Assembly (NCBI RefSeq): GCF_019145435.1 | Contig: NZ_JAHSTS010000002.1 | Span: 992,001 to 1,056,000 of the forward strand | Reading direction: 5' to 3' | Source: Pseudomonas ekonensis | GTDB taxonomy: Bacteria > Pseudomonadota > Gammaproteobacteria > Pseudomonadales > Pseudomonadaceae | Length of the DNA: 64,000 nt | Shown here: positions 35,202 through 44,662 of the stretch, in pieces | Position numbering within the stretch: the stretch's first letter is position 1 | Layout: every line of letters starts with the position of its first letter | Position numbers and translations under genes: made by a program | Notes under the pieces: model-generated | Told to the model about the DNA's origin: nothing | Databases searched by the model: none | The model's input: the letters and a program-made list of their open reading frames with translations, nothing else

Positions 35202-35950
35202 GACGCGCCCTGCCCATCCAAGGCCTGGCGGATGCGCTGCACGGCGGCCACGGAAGCGGCGTTGTCGCCGTGCACGCACAGTGTGTTGGCGTGCAGCAGC
35301 AGATCGGTGCCGTCGCTGGCCACGAGGGGCTCGCCGCGGGCGATGGTCAGCGCCTGCCGCACCACCGTTTCCGGGTCGTGATGCACCGCGCCCGGCAATT
35401 GCCGCGACACCAGCCGCCCGGCGTTGTCGTAGGCGCGGTCGGCGAAGGCCTCGAACCAGAGCGTCACGCCGTACTCGTCACCCAACTGCTGCGCCGCCGA
35501 GTTGTCGCGGGTGGCCATCAGCATCAGCGGCAGCGCACGGTCGTACGCCGCCACGGCCTGGATCACCGCCCGCAGTTGGGCCGGGTTGGCCATCATGTCG
35601 TTGTACATCGCGCCATGGGGTTTGACGTAGCTCACCCGCCCGCCCTGGGCGCGGCAGATGCCGTCGAGGGCGCCGATCTGGTAATGCAGGATGTCTTGCA
35701 GTTCCTGGGCGCTGTAGGCCATGGAGCGCCGGCCGAACCCCACCAGGTCCTGGTAGGCCGGGTGCGCGCCGACTTTCACCCCGTGGCTCAGGGCCAGGCT
35801 CACGGTCTTGCGCATGATGCCCGGATCGCCGGCGTGGAAGCCGCAGGCGATGTTGGCGCAGTCGATGAAGGGCATCACTTCGGCGTCCAGCCCCATGGTC
35901 CAGCTGCCGAAACTCTCGCCGATGTCGCAATTCAATAGCAGGCGGTTCAC
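35198..35950 (-). CDS. pxpA: 5-oxoprolinase subunit A (LamB/YcsF)
   Basis: The 250-residue protein is of the LamB/YcsF family. It starts [15 protein letters not shown] and shows [19 protein letters not shown] and [10 protein letters not shown], the conserved His/Asp motifs. Together with PxpB and PxpC it converts 5-oxoproline, a damage product of glutamine and glutamate, to glutamate. I chose the GTG at 35950 because AGGAG lies eight bases upstream. A GTG at 35959 would sit on top of that ribosome site. Confidence 0.93.
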   Translation of the reverse strand: MNRLLLNCDIGESFGSWTMGLDAEVMPFIDCANIACGFHAGDPGIMRKTVSLALSHGVKVGAHPAYQDLVGFGRRSMAYSAQELQDILHYQIGALDGICRAQGGRVSYVKPHGAMYNDMMANPAQLRAVIQAVAAYDRALPLMLMATRDNSAAQQLGDEYGVTLWFEAFADRAYDNAGRLVSRQLPGAVHHDPETVVRQALTIARGEPLVASDGTDLLLHANTLCVHGDNAASVAAVQRIRQALDGQGAS

Positions 35951-36026
35951 GGTGAACACTCCTGTAGCTTTGATCTTTTTCTGCCGTAGGACGCTTGCCG
36001 TCAGGCAGCGCCCCGCAGGTTATCAG

Positions 36027-37313
36027 TTACTGTGCGTCCAGTTGCTTGCCACGGGTTTCCGGCAGGCTCAACGCCGCGAGGATCACCACACCGTAGGACA
36101 CCGCCGCGAAGGCGCCGATGCCCAGGCTCAGCGGCACTTTCTGGCTCAGCAGGCCGATCAGCAGGGGAAACAGCGCCGCCAGCGCCCGGCCGACGTTGTA
36201 GCAGAAACCCTGGCCGGAGCCGCGGATGCGGGTCGGGAACAGCTCGGTCAGGAACGCGCCCATGCCGCTGAAGATCCCCGAGGCGAAGAAGCCCAGCGGG
36301 AAGCCCAGCCACAGCATCACGCCGTTGCTGACCGGCATCTGCGTGTAGAGCAGCACGATGGTGAACGAGCCGACCGCGAACAGGATGAAGTTCTTCTTGC
36401 GCCCCAGCAGGTCGGTCAGATAGGCGCTGATCACGTAACCGGCATAGGAACCGACGATCACCATCGCCAGGTAACCGCCGGTGCCGAGCACGCTCAAGCC
36501 GCGCTCGTTCTTCAGGAAGGTCGGCAGCCAAGAGGTGATCGCGTAGTAGCCGCCGAGCGCACCGGTGGTCAGGAGCGAAGCGCGGAGCGTGGTGAAGCGC
36601 ATGCCGGGGGCGAAGATCTCATAGAACTTCGACGGGTTCTGCGGGGTTTGCGCGGCCTTGGCTTCGCGGTAGATCTCCGGATCCTTCACCAGGCGGCGGA
36701 CGAACACCACGAACACCGCCGGCACGATGCCGAGGATGAACAGCGCCCGCCAGGCGTCTTCGGCCGGCAGCACCGAGTACAGCAGCGCATACAGGATCGC
36801 GGTCAGCCCCCAGCCCAAAGCCCAGCCCGACTGCACCATGCCCACCGCCTTGCCGCGGTCCCTGGCGCGGATCACCTCGCCGATCAGCACGGCGCCGGCG
36901 GTCCATTCGCCGCCGAAGCCGAAGCCCATCAAGGTGCGGGCGATCAGCAGTTGCTCGTAGTTCTGGGCGAAGCCGCAGAGGAAGGTGAAGAACGCGAACC
37001 ACAGCACCGTCAGCTGCAGGGTGCGTACGCGGCCGATGCGGTCGGAGAGGATCCCCGCCACCCAGCCGCCGATGGCCGACGCGATCAGGGTGCTGGTGTG
37101 GATCAGCCCGGCCTGGCCCGTGGTGATGCCCCACATGGCGATCAGGGTCGGCACCACGAAGCTGAGCATCTGGGTGTCCATGCCGTCGAGGCCGTAGCCG
37201 ATCTTGCAGCTCCAGAAGGTGCGGCGCTCTTGCCGGTCGATGTTGCGGTACCAGTCGAACGGGCCGGGGCGGGCCGCCGTCTTGGGGTGGTCGAGGGTGT
37301 CGGGCGCACTCAT
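36027..37313 (-). CDS. MFS transporter of the pxp operon
   Basis: The 428-residue protein has twelve membrane helices and the major facilitator signatures GILSDRIGRVRTLQ (loop 2-3) and FGFGGEWTAGAVLIGE. It is of the sugar/aromatic-acid proton symporter type. It is the first gene of a transcript leading to pxpA after 76 bases, which suggests uptake of 5-oxoproline or a related carboxylate. The start is the ATG at 37313 with GGAG eight bases upstream. The divergent LysR gene at 37460 probably controls it. Confidence 0.88.
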   Translation of the reverse strand: MSAPDTLDHPKTAARPGPFDWYRNIDRQERRTFWSCKIGYGLDGMDTQMLSFVVPTLIAMWGITTGQAGLIHTSTLIASAIGGWVAGILSDRIGRVRTLQLTVLWFAFFTFLCGFAQNYEQLLIARTLMGFGFGGEWTAGAVLIGEVIRARDRGKAVGMVQSGWALGWGLTAILYALLYSVLPAEDAWRALFILGIVPAVFVVFVRRLVKDPEIYREAKAAQTPQNPSKFYEIFAPGMRFTTLRASLLTTGALGGYYAITSWLPTFLKNERGLSVLGTGGYLAMVIVGSYAGYVISAYLTDLLGRKKNFILFAVGSFTIVLLYTQMPVSNGVMLWLGFPLGFFASGIFSGMGAFLTELFPTRIRGSGQGFCYNVGRALAALFPLLIGLLSQKVPLSLGIGAFAAVSYGVVILAALSLPETRGKQLDAQ

Positions 37314-37459
37314 GGCAAGTCTCCGCAGGCTTTTATTGGTCTTGTTCGTAGTCCCGACGACGCCTATCGTGGGAACCGCATGCGCCGATTCTTGGGCGCG
37401 CCGCCCTGCTGCGTCCAACGAATAAAAACCCGCCCTAGCCATAAGAAAAATTTGATCCC

Positions 37460-38374
37460 ATGAACCTGAAGTTTCTCGAGACCTTTGTCTGGGTCGCCCG
37501 CCTGAAGAGCTTTCGCCTGACCGCCGACAAGCTGTTCACCACCCAGGCTTCGATTTCCAGCCGCATCGCGGTGCTCGAAGGCGAACTGGGGGTGAAACTG
37601 TTCGTGCGCGACTCCCGGGGCGTCAGCCTGACGCCCGAAGGCCTGAAGGTGCTGGAATACGCCGAGCGGATGCTCGACACGATGCAGGCGCTGAAGCAGT
37701 CGATCGAAACCCGCTCCAGCAAGGTCGGCCGGGTGCGCATCGGCGTGATGGACACGGTGATCCACACCTGGCTCAGCCCGTTGGTGGCGCAGATGACCGA
37801 CCTGTACCCACGGGTGGAAATCGAGCTGGTGGCGGATACGTCGCTGAACCTCTGCGATCAACTGCAAAAAGGCTTTCTCGACCTGATCCTGCAGACCGAC
37901 CTGGTGCGCCAGGAAAGCGTGCGCAGCCTGGCGCTGGCCAGCCATCCGGTCGGCTGGATCGTCGCCAGCCACTCGATCTACAACCGCGACTACACAGGCC
38001 TGGCGGATCTGGCGCAGGAGCGGATCATCACCTATTCGAAGAACTCCCGGCCCCACCAGGACATCCTCGCGCTGATGCAGGCCGAGGGCGTGCCGGCGCC
38101 ACGGCTGAACTGCGTGAACTCGGTGTCGGCGATCACCCGCCTGCTGCGCGACGGCTTCGGCATCGGCGCCCTGCCGCCGGTGCTGGTGGCCGAGGAACTG
38201 GCGCGGGGGGAACTGACCTTGCTCGACATCGCGCAGCGGCCGCAGGACCTGCAGGTGGTGGTGTCGTGGCGGATCGGGGTGGAATGGGTCGAGGAGATCG
38301 TGACCCTGTGCCAGCAGGTGCTGGAGGCGTATGCGCGCAAGGTGGGCGAGGGTTACATCGTCCTGTCGAAATGA
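37460..38374 (+). CDS. LysR-family regulator of the pxp operon (likely)
   Basis: The 304-residue protein has the LysR HTH (FVWVARLKSFRLTADKLFTT, then QASISSRIAVLEGELG) and effector domain (GRVRIGVMDTVIHTWL). It lies divergent from the MFS-pxpABC operon with a 146-base shared promoter region. This is the standard layout for a LysR activator and its target. The ligand is then likely 5-oxoproline or its transport substrate. That is inference from layout. Confidence 0.88.
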   Translation: MNLKFLETFVWVARLKSFRLTADKLFTTQASISSRIAVLEGELGVKLFVRDSRGVSLTPEGLKVLEYAERMLDTMQALKQSIETRSSKVGRVRIGVMDTVIHTWLSPLVAQMTDLYPRVEIELVADTSLNLCDQLQKGFLDLILQTDLVRQESVRSLALASHPVGWIVASHSIYNRDYTGLADLAQERIITYSKNSRPHQDILALMQAEGVPAPRLNCVNSVSAITRLLRDGFGIGALPPVLVAEELARGELTLLDIAQRPQDLQVVVSWRIGVEWVEEIVTLCQQVLEAYARKVGEGYIVLSK

Positions 38375-38379
38375 CCCGT

Positions 38380-38402
38380 GGCGAGGAGCTTGCCCTCGCC
38401 AC
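38380..38402. repeat. degenerate REP hairpin
   Basis: GTGGCGAGGAGCTTGCCCTCGC is a shortened, imperfect copy of the GTGGCGAGGGAG-class REP, in the convergent gap after the LysR gene. Confidence 0.6.
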
Positions 38403-38425
38403 AGCAAGCTCCGTTGCCACGGCGG

Positions 38426-38968
38426 TCAGAGGCCGCGCAGGTCGCGCTCTTCGATCGGACGGCTCTGGCGCAGGCGCTTGCCGCCCAGCACCACCCAGTC
38501 GATCAGGCGGAACAGGCATTCCAGGCCGAACGACAGCAGCATCGCCCCGCCCATGCCCCAGACCATCGCCTCCGGGGTCAGCAGGATCTGGTAGCTGTAG
38601 CCGTTCCAGGTTTCCTTGCGGATGTCCGGATCGGCCGCCAGCACCACTTGCAGGAAGCGGATGTACCACGGCCCCTGCATCGCCTGGAACTGCTTGTCCA
38701 GCGCGAGCTGACGGTTGAGCAACGTGCTCAGGCTGTCGGCGTCGCTGCGAAACACCGGGTCTTCGCTGGCGCGGTAGTGGGCGACCAGCGCCTGCAGGTC
38801 ACCCTTGAAGAACTGCTCGGCGGTGCCCTGGAAGCCGCGCAGGCCGGTCTGCGCCTCGATCAGGTGAGCCTCGACCCGTTTGGCGTAGTCGTTGATGAAC
38901 CCCGGCACCTGGACACCGACCAACAGGCCCGCCGCAAACAACACCAGCCGCAGATAACTGAGCAACAT
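38426..38968 (-). CDS. DUF2937 membrane protein
   Basis: The 180-residue protein has a hydrophobic N-terminal segment (LLSYLRLVLFAAGLLVGVQV), a soluble helical middle and a second membrane segment near the C terminus (GMGGAMLLSFGLECLFRLID). It matches the DUF2937 family, function unknown. It follows the glutamine amidotransferase gene by 10 bases on the same strand and is likely co-transcribed with it. Confidence 0.8.
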   Translation of the reverse strand: MLLSYLRLVLFAAGLLVGVQVPGFINDYAKRVEAHLIEAQTGLRGFQGTAEQFFKGDLQALVAHYRASEDPVFRSDADSLSTLLNRQLALDKQFQAMQGPWYIRFLQVVLAADPDIRKETWNGYSYQILLTPEAMVWGMGGAMLLSFGLECLFRLIDWVVLGGKRLRQSRPIEERDLRGL

Positions 38969-38978
38969 CGCAGGATCC

Positions 38979-39755
38979 TTATTCGGTCTTGCCCTGGCTG
39001 ACGCATTCGCCGCGCCGCCACAGGCTCCACTGGCCCGGTTCGTAGCGGGTCCAGGTTTCGTTTTCGGTCAAGGGTTCGGTGGCGATCACCGTGACCACGT
39101 CGTTGGGCGTGGTTTCGGCCTGGAAATCGACGATCACATCGACGTCCTTCAGCCGCGCCGGGCCGAACGGCGCGCGCCGGGTGATCTGCGCCAGTTTGGT
39201 CGAGCAATAGCAGAACAGCCAGTCGCCGTCGCTGAGCAGGCAGTTGAACACGCCTTTGCCGCGGTATTCGGCGCAGGCGGCGACCAGGTCCGGCAGCAGC
39301 ACTTCGATGTCGACCGGTTCCGGGAACGCGGCGCGCACGCGGTTGAGCAGGTCGCAGAACGCCGCCTCGCTGTCGGTGTCGCCGACCGGGCGGTAGAAGC
39401 TCTGCGCCGGCGCGAAGTCCGCCAACTGGCCGTTGTGGGCGAAACACCAGTTGCGCCCCCACAGCTCGCGGACGAACGGGTGGGTGTTGGACAGGCAGAC
39501 CTTGCCGACGTTGGCCTGGCGGATGTGGCCGATGACCACTTCGCTCTTGATCGGGTAGCGCTGCACCAGGTTGGCGACTTCCGATTCACAGCTGGCCGCC
39601 GGATCCTGGAACAGCCGCAACCCGCGCCCTTCGTAGAACGCGATACCCCAGCCGTCGCGGTGCGGGCCGGTGCGGCCGCCGCGCTGCATCAGCCCGGTGA
39701 AGCTGAACACGATGTCGGTCGGCACGTTGGCGCTCATGCCCAATAGTTCACACAT
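38979..39755 (-). CDS. class II glutamine amidotransferase (YafJ type)
   Basis: The 258-residue protein begins MCELLGM, so after Met removal Cys is the N-terminal nucleophile, as in Ntn-type glutaminase domains. Further marks are [29 protein letters not shown] and WCFAHNGQL, which bind glutamine. No synthase domain is fused, as in the YafJ group, so the ammonia acceptor is unknown. Start: ATG 39755. A three-gene unit with the genes on either side is likely (16 bases upstream, 10 downstream). Confidence 0.87.
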   Translation of the reverse strand: MCELLGMSANVPTDIVFSFTGLMQRGGRTGPHRDGWGIAFYEGRGLRLFQDPAASCESEVANLVQRYPIKSEVVIGHIRQANVGKVCLSNTHPFVRELWGRNWCFAHNGQLADFAPAQSFYRPVGDTDSEAAFCDLLNRVRAAFPEPVDIEVLLPDLVAACAEYRGKGVFNCLLSDGDWLFCYCSTKLAQITRRAPFGPARLKDVDVIVDFQAETTPNDVVTVIATEPLTENETWTRYEPGQWSLWRRGECVSQGKTE

Positions 39756-39771
39756 GTGCAGGTTCCCGTGG

Positions 39772-40263
39772 CTACAGACGCGGCTCGACCCGCATGCGCT
39801 GCGGGTTGCCCGGCAGCGGCGGACGGCCGTAGCGGTCGTCGCCGGCGCCGCCGAAGGGTTGGCCGGCGTCCCGCTCGTCTTCGGCGCGGGCCGCCGCACG
39901 GGCGGCTTCGGCCTGCTCCTTGCGGGCGTTGGAGGCCCGTTCGATCGGGAAGCGGATCAGCACGAAGATCAGGTAGATGCCGAAGGCGATCATGCCGTAC
40001 ATCAGCAGTTCGGAGATCGCACGCCAGGCGTTGTTGCCGACCTTGAACAACAGGTCCAGCGCGGTGATGGCCACCGCCGGGGCGTATTTTTCCTTCACCG
40101 GGTCGATGATGGTCGGCGCGAACAAAAGCACCGCCACCAGCAGCCGCAGCGGCTCGCGCAGCCAGCGCCACATCCAGCGGGTCATGCGCATCCACACCAG
40201 CAGGCAGCCCAAGGCGGCGAAGGCGTAGAGGCCCCAGGCGATCAGATAGTCGTTCTCGGTCAT
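39772..40263 (-). CDS. inner-membrane hypothetical protein
   Basis: The 163-residue protein has three to four hydrophobic segments in the first 110 residues ([47 protein letters not shown]). A charged Ala/Glu/Arg tail ends in a proline-rich stretch. I do not recognise a characterised family. Similar Pseudomonas proteins are sometimes labelled MFS transporter, but it is far too short for that. The start could also be the ATG at 40272. It is the first gene of the unit leading to the amidotransferase. Confidence 0.7.
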   Translation of the reverse strand: MTENDYLIAWGLYAFAALGCLLVWMRMTRWMWRWLREPLRLLVAVLLFAPTIIDPVKEKYAPAVAITALDLLFKVGNNAWRAISELLMYGMIAFGIYLIFVLIRFPIERASNARKEQAEAARAAARAEDERDAGQPFGGAGDDRYGRPPLPGNPQRMRVEPRL

Positions 40264-40342
40264 GGTGTCCATGGCAAGGCAGGCAAAGAGGCGCTTATAG
40301 TAACGGCTTTTCGCACGGCCGGCTTGCCCCAAAAGACATGCA

Positions 40343-40385
40343 GCCTGCGGGAGCCGGCCTGCCGGCGACGAGGCCGGCGCGTTCC
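40343..40385. repeat. GCCGGC-class palindromic element
   Basis: GGGAGCCGGCCTGCCGGCGA and the following GAGGCCGGC form overlapping palindromes. A related element occurs at 45180. It lies in the divergent gap before the oligopeptidase gene. Confidence 0.6.
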
Positions 40386-40454
40386 CCCACAGGATCGGCC
40401 CTGCCGTCCCGGCCTGCGAACACCCCATTTCCGAATCTTGTCCTGGAGCCCTCC

Positions 40455-42509
40455 ATGCCCGCATCCGCCAACGCCCCCAGCGCCCCGATCGCCCGCAAGG
40501 CCCCCGGCGCCGACCCGTACGCCTGGCTGCAGGAGCGCGACACCGACGCGGTGCTCGACTACCTCAAGGCCGAAAACGCCTACCAGCAGGCACAGACCGC
40601 CGATCAGGAAGGCCTGCGCGAAACCCTGTTCGAGGAGATCAAGGGCCGCATCCTGGAAACCGACCTGTCGCTGCCCTCCCCTTGGGGCCCGTACCTGTAC
40701 TACACCCGCACCACCGCCGGCGACGAATACGCCCGCCATTACCGCTGCCCGCGGCCGGCCGACGGCAGCCTGACCCTGGACGAAAGCCGCGAGCAACTGC
40801 TGCTCGACCCCAACGCCCTGGCCAACGGCGGGTTCTTCTCCCTCGGCGCGTTCAGCGTCAGCCCGGACCATCAGCGCCTGGCCTACAGCGTCGATGCCTC
40901 GGGGGATGAGGTCTACACCCTGTTCGTCAAGGAGCTGTCCAACGGCAAGGTCAGCGAACTGGCGTTCGAGGACTGCGACGGCAGCATGACCTGGGCCAAC
41001 GACAGTCTGACCCTGTTCTTCGGCGTGCTCGACGACACCCACCGCCCGCACAGGCTCATGCGCTACCGGCTGGACGGCACCGCCGCCGAAGAGGTGTTCC
41101 ACGAGCCGGACGGGCGCTTCTTCCTGCATTGCTACCGCTCCAGTTCCGAACAGCAATTGCTGCTGTCGCTGGGCAGCAAGACCACCAGCGAAGTCTGGGC
41201 GCTGGACGCCAACCGGCCGCAGGAGGCCTTCACCTGCCTGGCGCCGCGGGTCGAGGATCACGAGTACGACGTCGATCACGGCAAGCTCGACGGCCAGTGG
41301 ACGTGGTTCATCCGCACCAACCGCGACGGCATCAACTTCGCGCTGTATCACGCCCCCGACACCGGCCACGCCCCGACCGTAGCCGATTGGCAGAACTTGA
41401 TCCCGCACAGCGACACGGTGATGCTCGACGGCCTGAGCCTGAACGCCGGCGCCCTGACCCTGAGCCTGCGCGAAGGCGGCCTGCCGGTCATCGAAGTCCG
41501 CCCCCAGGGCCTGGCGCCCTACCGCGTGCAACTGCCGGACGCCGCCTACAGCCTCTACGTGCAGAACAGCCTGGAGTTCGACAGCGACCGCATCCGCCTG
41601 CGCTACGAAGCGCTCAACCGGCCGGCCCAGGTGCGCCAGCTGATCCTGGCCAGCGGCGAACAGGCCGTGCTCAAGCAGACCCCGGTGCTCGGCCCGTTCG
41701 ATGCCGACGCCTACATCAGCCAGCGCTTGTGGGCCACGGCGCCGGACGGCACCCAAGTGCCGATCAGCCTGGTGGTCAAGCGTGAGAAGCTCGGCCAGCC
41801 GGTGCCGCTGTACCTGTACGGCTACGGCGCCTACGGTTCGAGCCTCGACCCGTGGTTCTCCCACGCGCGCCTGAGCCTGCTGGACCGCGGCATGGCCTTC
41901 GCCATCGCCCACGTGCGCGGCGGCGGCGAGCTGGGCGAAGCCTGGTACCGCGCCGGCAAGCAGGAACACAAGCACAACACCTTCAGCGATTTCATCGCCT
42001 GCGCCGAGCACCTGATCGCCGAGGGCTTCACCACCTCGCCGCAACTGGCGATCAGCGGCGGCAGCGCCGGCGGGCTGCTGATCGGCGCGGTGCTCAACCA
42101 GCGCCCGGACCTGTTCGGCGCGGCGATCGCCGAAGTGCCGTTCGTCGACGTGCTCAACACCATGCTCGACCCCGAGCTGCCGCTGACCGTCACCGAATAC
42201 GACGAGTGGGGCAACCCCGAGGAGCCGGACGTGTACACGCGGATCAAGGCCTACGCGCCGTACGAGAACGTCACCGCCCAGGCCTACCCCGCCACGCTGG
42301 TGATCGCCGGCTACAACGACAGCCGCGTGCAGTACTGGGAAGCGGCCAAATGGGTGGCGAAGCTGCGCGCCACCAAGACCGACGACAACCCGCTGCTGCT
42401 CAAGACCGAACTGGGCGCCGGCCATGGCGGCATGAGCGGGCGTTATCAGGGATTGCGTGACGCAGCCCTCGAATATGCGTTTGTCTTCAAGGTTCTGGGG
42501 ATCGCCTGA
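40455..42509 (+). CDS. ptrB: oligopeptidase B (S9 prolyl oligopeptidase family)
   Basis: The 684-residue serine peptidase has an N-terminal beta-propeller (about residues 80-410) and a C-terminal alpha/beta hydrolase domain. The nucleophile is in ISGGSAGGLLIGA, the Asp in IAGYNDSRVQYWEA and the His in GAGHGGMSGR. YGYGAYGSS forms the oxyanion region. Oligopeptidase B cuts short peptides after Arg or Lys in the cytoplasm. Acidic residues that confer this specificity appear in YDEWGNPEEPDV. Start: ATG 40455 with GGAG upstream. Confidence 0.92.
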   Translation: MPASANAPSAPIARKAPGADPYAWLQERDTDAVLDYLKAENAYQQAQTADQEGLRETLFEEIKGRILETDLSLPSPWGPYLYYTRTTAGDEYARHYRCPRPADGSLTLDESREQLLLDPNALANGGFFSLGAFSVSPDHQRLAYSVDASGDEVYTLFVKELSNGKVSELAFEDCDGSMTWANDSLTLFFGVLDDTHRPHRLMRYRLDGTAAEEVFHEPDGRFFLHCYRSSSEQQLLLSLGSKTTSEVWALDANRPQEAFTCLAPRVEDHEYDVDHGKLDGQWTWFIRTNRDGINFALYHAPDTGHAPTVADWQNLIPHSDTVMLDGLSLNAGALTLSLREGGLPVIEVRPQGLAPYRVQLPDAAYSLYVQNSLEFDSDRIRLRYEALNRPAQVRQLILASGEQAVLKQTPVLGPFDADAYISQRLWATAPDGTQVPISLVVKREKLGQPVPLYLYGYGAYGSSLDPWFSHARLSLLDRGMAFAIAHVRGGGELGEAWYRAGKQEHKHNTFSDFIACAEHLIAEGFTTSPQLAISGGSAGGLLIGAVLNQRPDLFGAAIAEVPFVDVLNTMLDPELPLTVTEYDEWGNPEEPDVYTRIKAYAPYENVTAQAYPATLVIAGYNDSRVQYWEAAKWVAKLRATKTDDNPLLLKTELGAGHGGMSGRYQGLRDAALEYAFVFKVLGIA

Positions 42510-42573
42510 GGAACTCCGCCGGTCAGTCGGGTCTTAACTCCCGACACCGCAGGCCGATAGTTCATACGGCCCT

Positions 42574-42656
42574 GTGGGAGCGAGCCTGCTCGCGATAGCG
42601 ATCTGTCATCCACCTCGAGGGTGTCTGACAGGCTTTCGCGAGCAGGCTCGCCCCAC
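42574..42656. repeat. REPIN (inverted REP pair)
   Basis: GTGGGAGCGAGCCTGCTCGC faces GCGAGCAGGCTCGCCCCAC across about 45 bases, between two plus-strand genes. Confidence 0.88.
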
Positions 42657-42709
42657 CGGGGATCTGTGTGAAGCCTGGAAACCGTGAAAACAAAAAAGAC
42701 CGCGACGAC

Positions 42710-43183
42710 ATGTCAGAACCGACTCTGCTCAACAACGAAATCCGCGACTGGCTGATGGACTGCGGCCTGTTCGACCAACTGCAACCGGCGGACTTCGCCG
42801 CCGCCTCGGGTTACTTCAGCATCAGCACCGTGGCCGAGGGCCAGGCGATCTTTCGCGAAGGCGATGCCGGCAGCTTCATGTGCATCATCCACAGCGGCCA
42901 GGTGGCGGTGCAGAAGACCAACGGCGACGGCCAGACCGTGACCATGGCCACCCTGCGCGGCGGCCGGGCGTTCGGCGAGATGGCCGTGCTAGACGGCGAA
43001 CGCCGCTCGGCCACCTGCGTGGCGGCGAGCGACTGCCAGTTGCTCAACCTGGGCAAGGACTCCCTGGAAAAGATGCTCAACGATGCGCCGAAGATCGCCG
43101 CCAAGATCATCCGCGCCCTCGCCGTCTCGCTCTCCAGGCGCCTGCGCATGGCCGACGGCCAACTCGCGGCGCAGCAGATCTAG
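42710..43183 (+). CDS. cyclic nucleotide-binding domain protein
   Basis: The 157-residue protein is almost entirely one cNMP-binding beta-roll (residues 25-140): IFREGDAGSFMCIIHSGQVAV and the phosphate-binding cassette RGGRAFGEMAVLDGERRSATC. The cassette Arg-Ser-Ala pattern is that of true cyclic nucleotide binders. No HTH follows, so it is a stand-alone sensor and not a CRP-type regulator. Partner unknown. Its stop overlaps that of the convergent gene. Confidence 0.87.
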   Translation: MSEPTLLNNEIRDWLMDCGLFDQLQPADFAAASGYFSISTVAEGQAIFREGDAGSFMCIIHSGQVAVQKTNGDGQTVTMATLRGGRAFGEMAVLDGERRSATCVAASDCQLLNLGKDSLEKMLNDAPKIAAKIIRALAVSLSRRLRMADGQLAAQQI

Positions 43184-43464
43184 CCGCCGGGGGACTTGCT
43201 CTTGGCTGGGGGCTGCTCCAGCCCCGGCAACGGCTGGTCCTTGGCCGGCGGGCTGGGCATTTCGATCGGCACCAGCGGCGGGCCGCCGCTGCCGGATCCG
43301 GTCTTGGGGATCGGCACCGGGCTGATCTGCGGGTACGGGGTCGGCGTCGCGGTGCCGGGCGAGCCGGGCTGACCGGCCGGCGCCACAGGAACCGACTGCT
43401 GGGCCTGGACCGCCGGGATCGAGATTGCGGCCATCGCAATGACCGCTAGAATGGTGCGCTTCAT
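43180..43464 (-). CDS. small proline-rich exported protein
   Basis: The 94-residue protein has a Sec signal peptide (MKRTILAVIAMAAISIPAVQA, cleaved near residue 21). The mature part is almost entirely Pro, Gly, Ser and Lys (about 30 percent Pro) and probably disordered. It could sit in the periplasm or cross peptidoglycan. No family is recognised. It is a single gene, convergent with the cNMP-binding gene. Confidence 0.65.
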   Translation of the reverse strand: MKRTILAVIAMAAISIPAVQAQQSVPVAPAGQPGSPGTATPTPYPQISPVPIPKTGSGSGGPPLVPIEMPSPPAKDQPLPGLEQPPAKSKSPGG

Positions 43465-43603
43465 TCAGGGCTCCGTATTGGCCTGAGTCTGTGCACAGGC
43501 TACTCCCAACCGGATCCGGCTGCCTGTCCTTTCTTGCAGGATCCTGCGGGCCCTGGGCTAAACTCTGCTGTAACCGTCATTAGTCTTTTACCAAGGTGAA
43601 CCC

Positions 43604-43975
43604 ATGAGTTCGTCGACCCCGACCAACACCTCGAAACTGGACCGCATCCTCGCCGACAACCAGCGCGACAAGGAAATGGGCTACCGCGACAAGGCCCTGA
43701 AAATGTACCCGCACGTGTGCGGACGCTGCGCCCGGGAGTTCTCCGGCAAGCGCCTGAGCGAACTGACCGTGCACCACCGCGACCACAACCACGACAACAA
43801 CCCGCAGGACGGCTCCAACTGGGAGCTGCTGTGCCTGTACTGCCACGACAACGAACATTCGCGCTACACCGACCAGCAGTACTTCGGCGAAGGCTCGCTG
43901 AGCACGCCGAAGATCGCCAAGGCCACGCACAACCCGTTTGCGGCGTTGGCCGGGATGATGAAGAAGGACGACTGA
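43604..43975 (+). CDS. yajD: YajD-type HNH nuclease family protein
   Basis: The 123-residue protein has a beta-beta-alpha HNH fold: a zinc knuckle CGRCAREF, LTVHHRDHNHDNNPQDGSNW with the catalytic His pair, and LCLYCHDNEHSRY with the second Cys pair. It matches E. coli YajD in size and motifs. The biological role of YajD is not established. Start: ATG 43604 with AAGGTG upstream. Confidence 0.9.
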   Translation: MSSSTPTNTSKLDRILADNQRDKEMGYRDKALKMYPHVCGRCAREFSGKRLSELTVHHRDHNHDNNPQDGSNWELLCLYCHDNEHSRYTDQQYFGEGSLSTPKIAKATHNPFAALAGMMKKDD

Positions 43976-43995
43976 CGCTCTTCGCCGGCCATCCG

Positions 43996-44026
43996 GGCCT
44001 CATCGCGGGAAGCCCGCGATGAGGCC
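43996..44026. repeat. perfect 14-base-pair hairpin
   Basis: GGCCTCATCGCGGG and CCCGCGATGAGGCC pair perfectly around AAG. It lies 21 bases after the yajD stop, has no T-run, and is probably a REP relative that protects the mRNA 3' end. Confidence 0.75.
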
Positions 44027-44075
44027 GGAACAGGCACCGCAGATCCCGAGCCTGCCCCCGCCCCGCCAATCCCCG

Positions 44076-44081
44076 TATAAT
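44076..44081 (+). promoter_or_regulatory. -10 element of the SPOUT methyltransferase gene
   Basis: A perfect TATAAT stands 30 bases before the GTG start. The -35 region is GC-rich and does not match well. Confidence 0.45.
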
Positions 44082-44111
44082 CGCCCTCTTTTTTCCGAAG
44101 GCACCCCGCTC

Positions 44112-44582
44112 GTGGCAGACAAACGGTACAGCTGCATTGGTTTGTTCAACCCCAAATCACCGGAGAACGTCGGTTCGGTGATGCGCGCCGCCGGCTGCTA
44201 CGGCGTGGCGTCGGTGTTCTACACCGGCAAGCGCTATGAACGCGCCGCCGACTTCGTCACCGACACCAAGCGCGTGCACTACGACATCCCGCTGATCGGC
44301 ATCGACGATCTGAAGAAGATCCTGCCGCTGGGCTGCGTGCCGGTCGCCGTGGAGCTGGTGGACGGTGCCCGCGCCCTGCCGGAGTACACCCACCCGGACC
44401 GCGCCCTGTACATCTTCGGCCCGGAGGACGGCTCGCTGGACAAGGAGATCCGCGACTGGTGCGAAGACGTCGTGTACATCCCCACCACCGGCTGCATGAA
44501 CCTGGCCGCCACGGTCAACGTCGTGCTCTACGACCGCATGGCCAAGGGCCTGAACACCCGCTCCGGGCCGAAATTCCGCTGA
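44112..44582 (+). CDS. TrmH-family (SPOUT) RNA methyltransferase
   Basis: The 156-residue protein is a minimal SPOUT methyltransferase. Motif 1 is NPKSPENVGSVMRAAGCYG with the catalytic Asn/Arg pair, motif 2 is YIFGPEDGSLDKEIRDWC, and motif 3 is IPTTGCMNLAATVNVVLYDR, forming the trefoil knot that binds SAM. It lacks the extra RNA-binding domain of larger TrmH proteins. The target is probably a 2'-O-methyl site in tRNA or rRNA, not identifiable here. The start is the GTG at 44112. Confidence 0.88.
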   Translation: MADKRYSCIGLFNPKSPENVGSVMRAAGCYGVASVFYTGKRYERAADFVTDTKRVHYDIPLIGIDDLKKILPLGCVPVAVELVDGARALPEYTHPDRALYIFGPEDGSLDKEIRDWCEDVVYIPTTGCMNLAATVNVVLYDRMAKGLNTRSGPKFR

Positions 44583-44662
44583 AGCGTCGCCTTTGCGATG
44601 GAACAAGCCGACGGCCCGCGCAGTCAGCTTGAGTATCCCCACTCATTGCCCGGAGACAGATC

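Noticed and set aside
37314..37459. LysR-type T-N11-A operator between the MFS gene and its LysR gene
   Set aside because: Several loose matches exist but none with good dyad symmetry, so no site is called.
40260..42425. 721-codon open frame antisense to oligopeptidase B
   Set aside because: Shadow frame with repetitive Val/Gly/Gln/His composition; the real gene has an intact catalytic triad.
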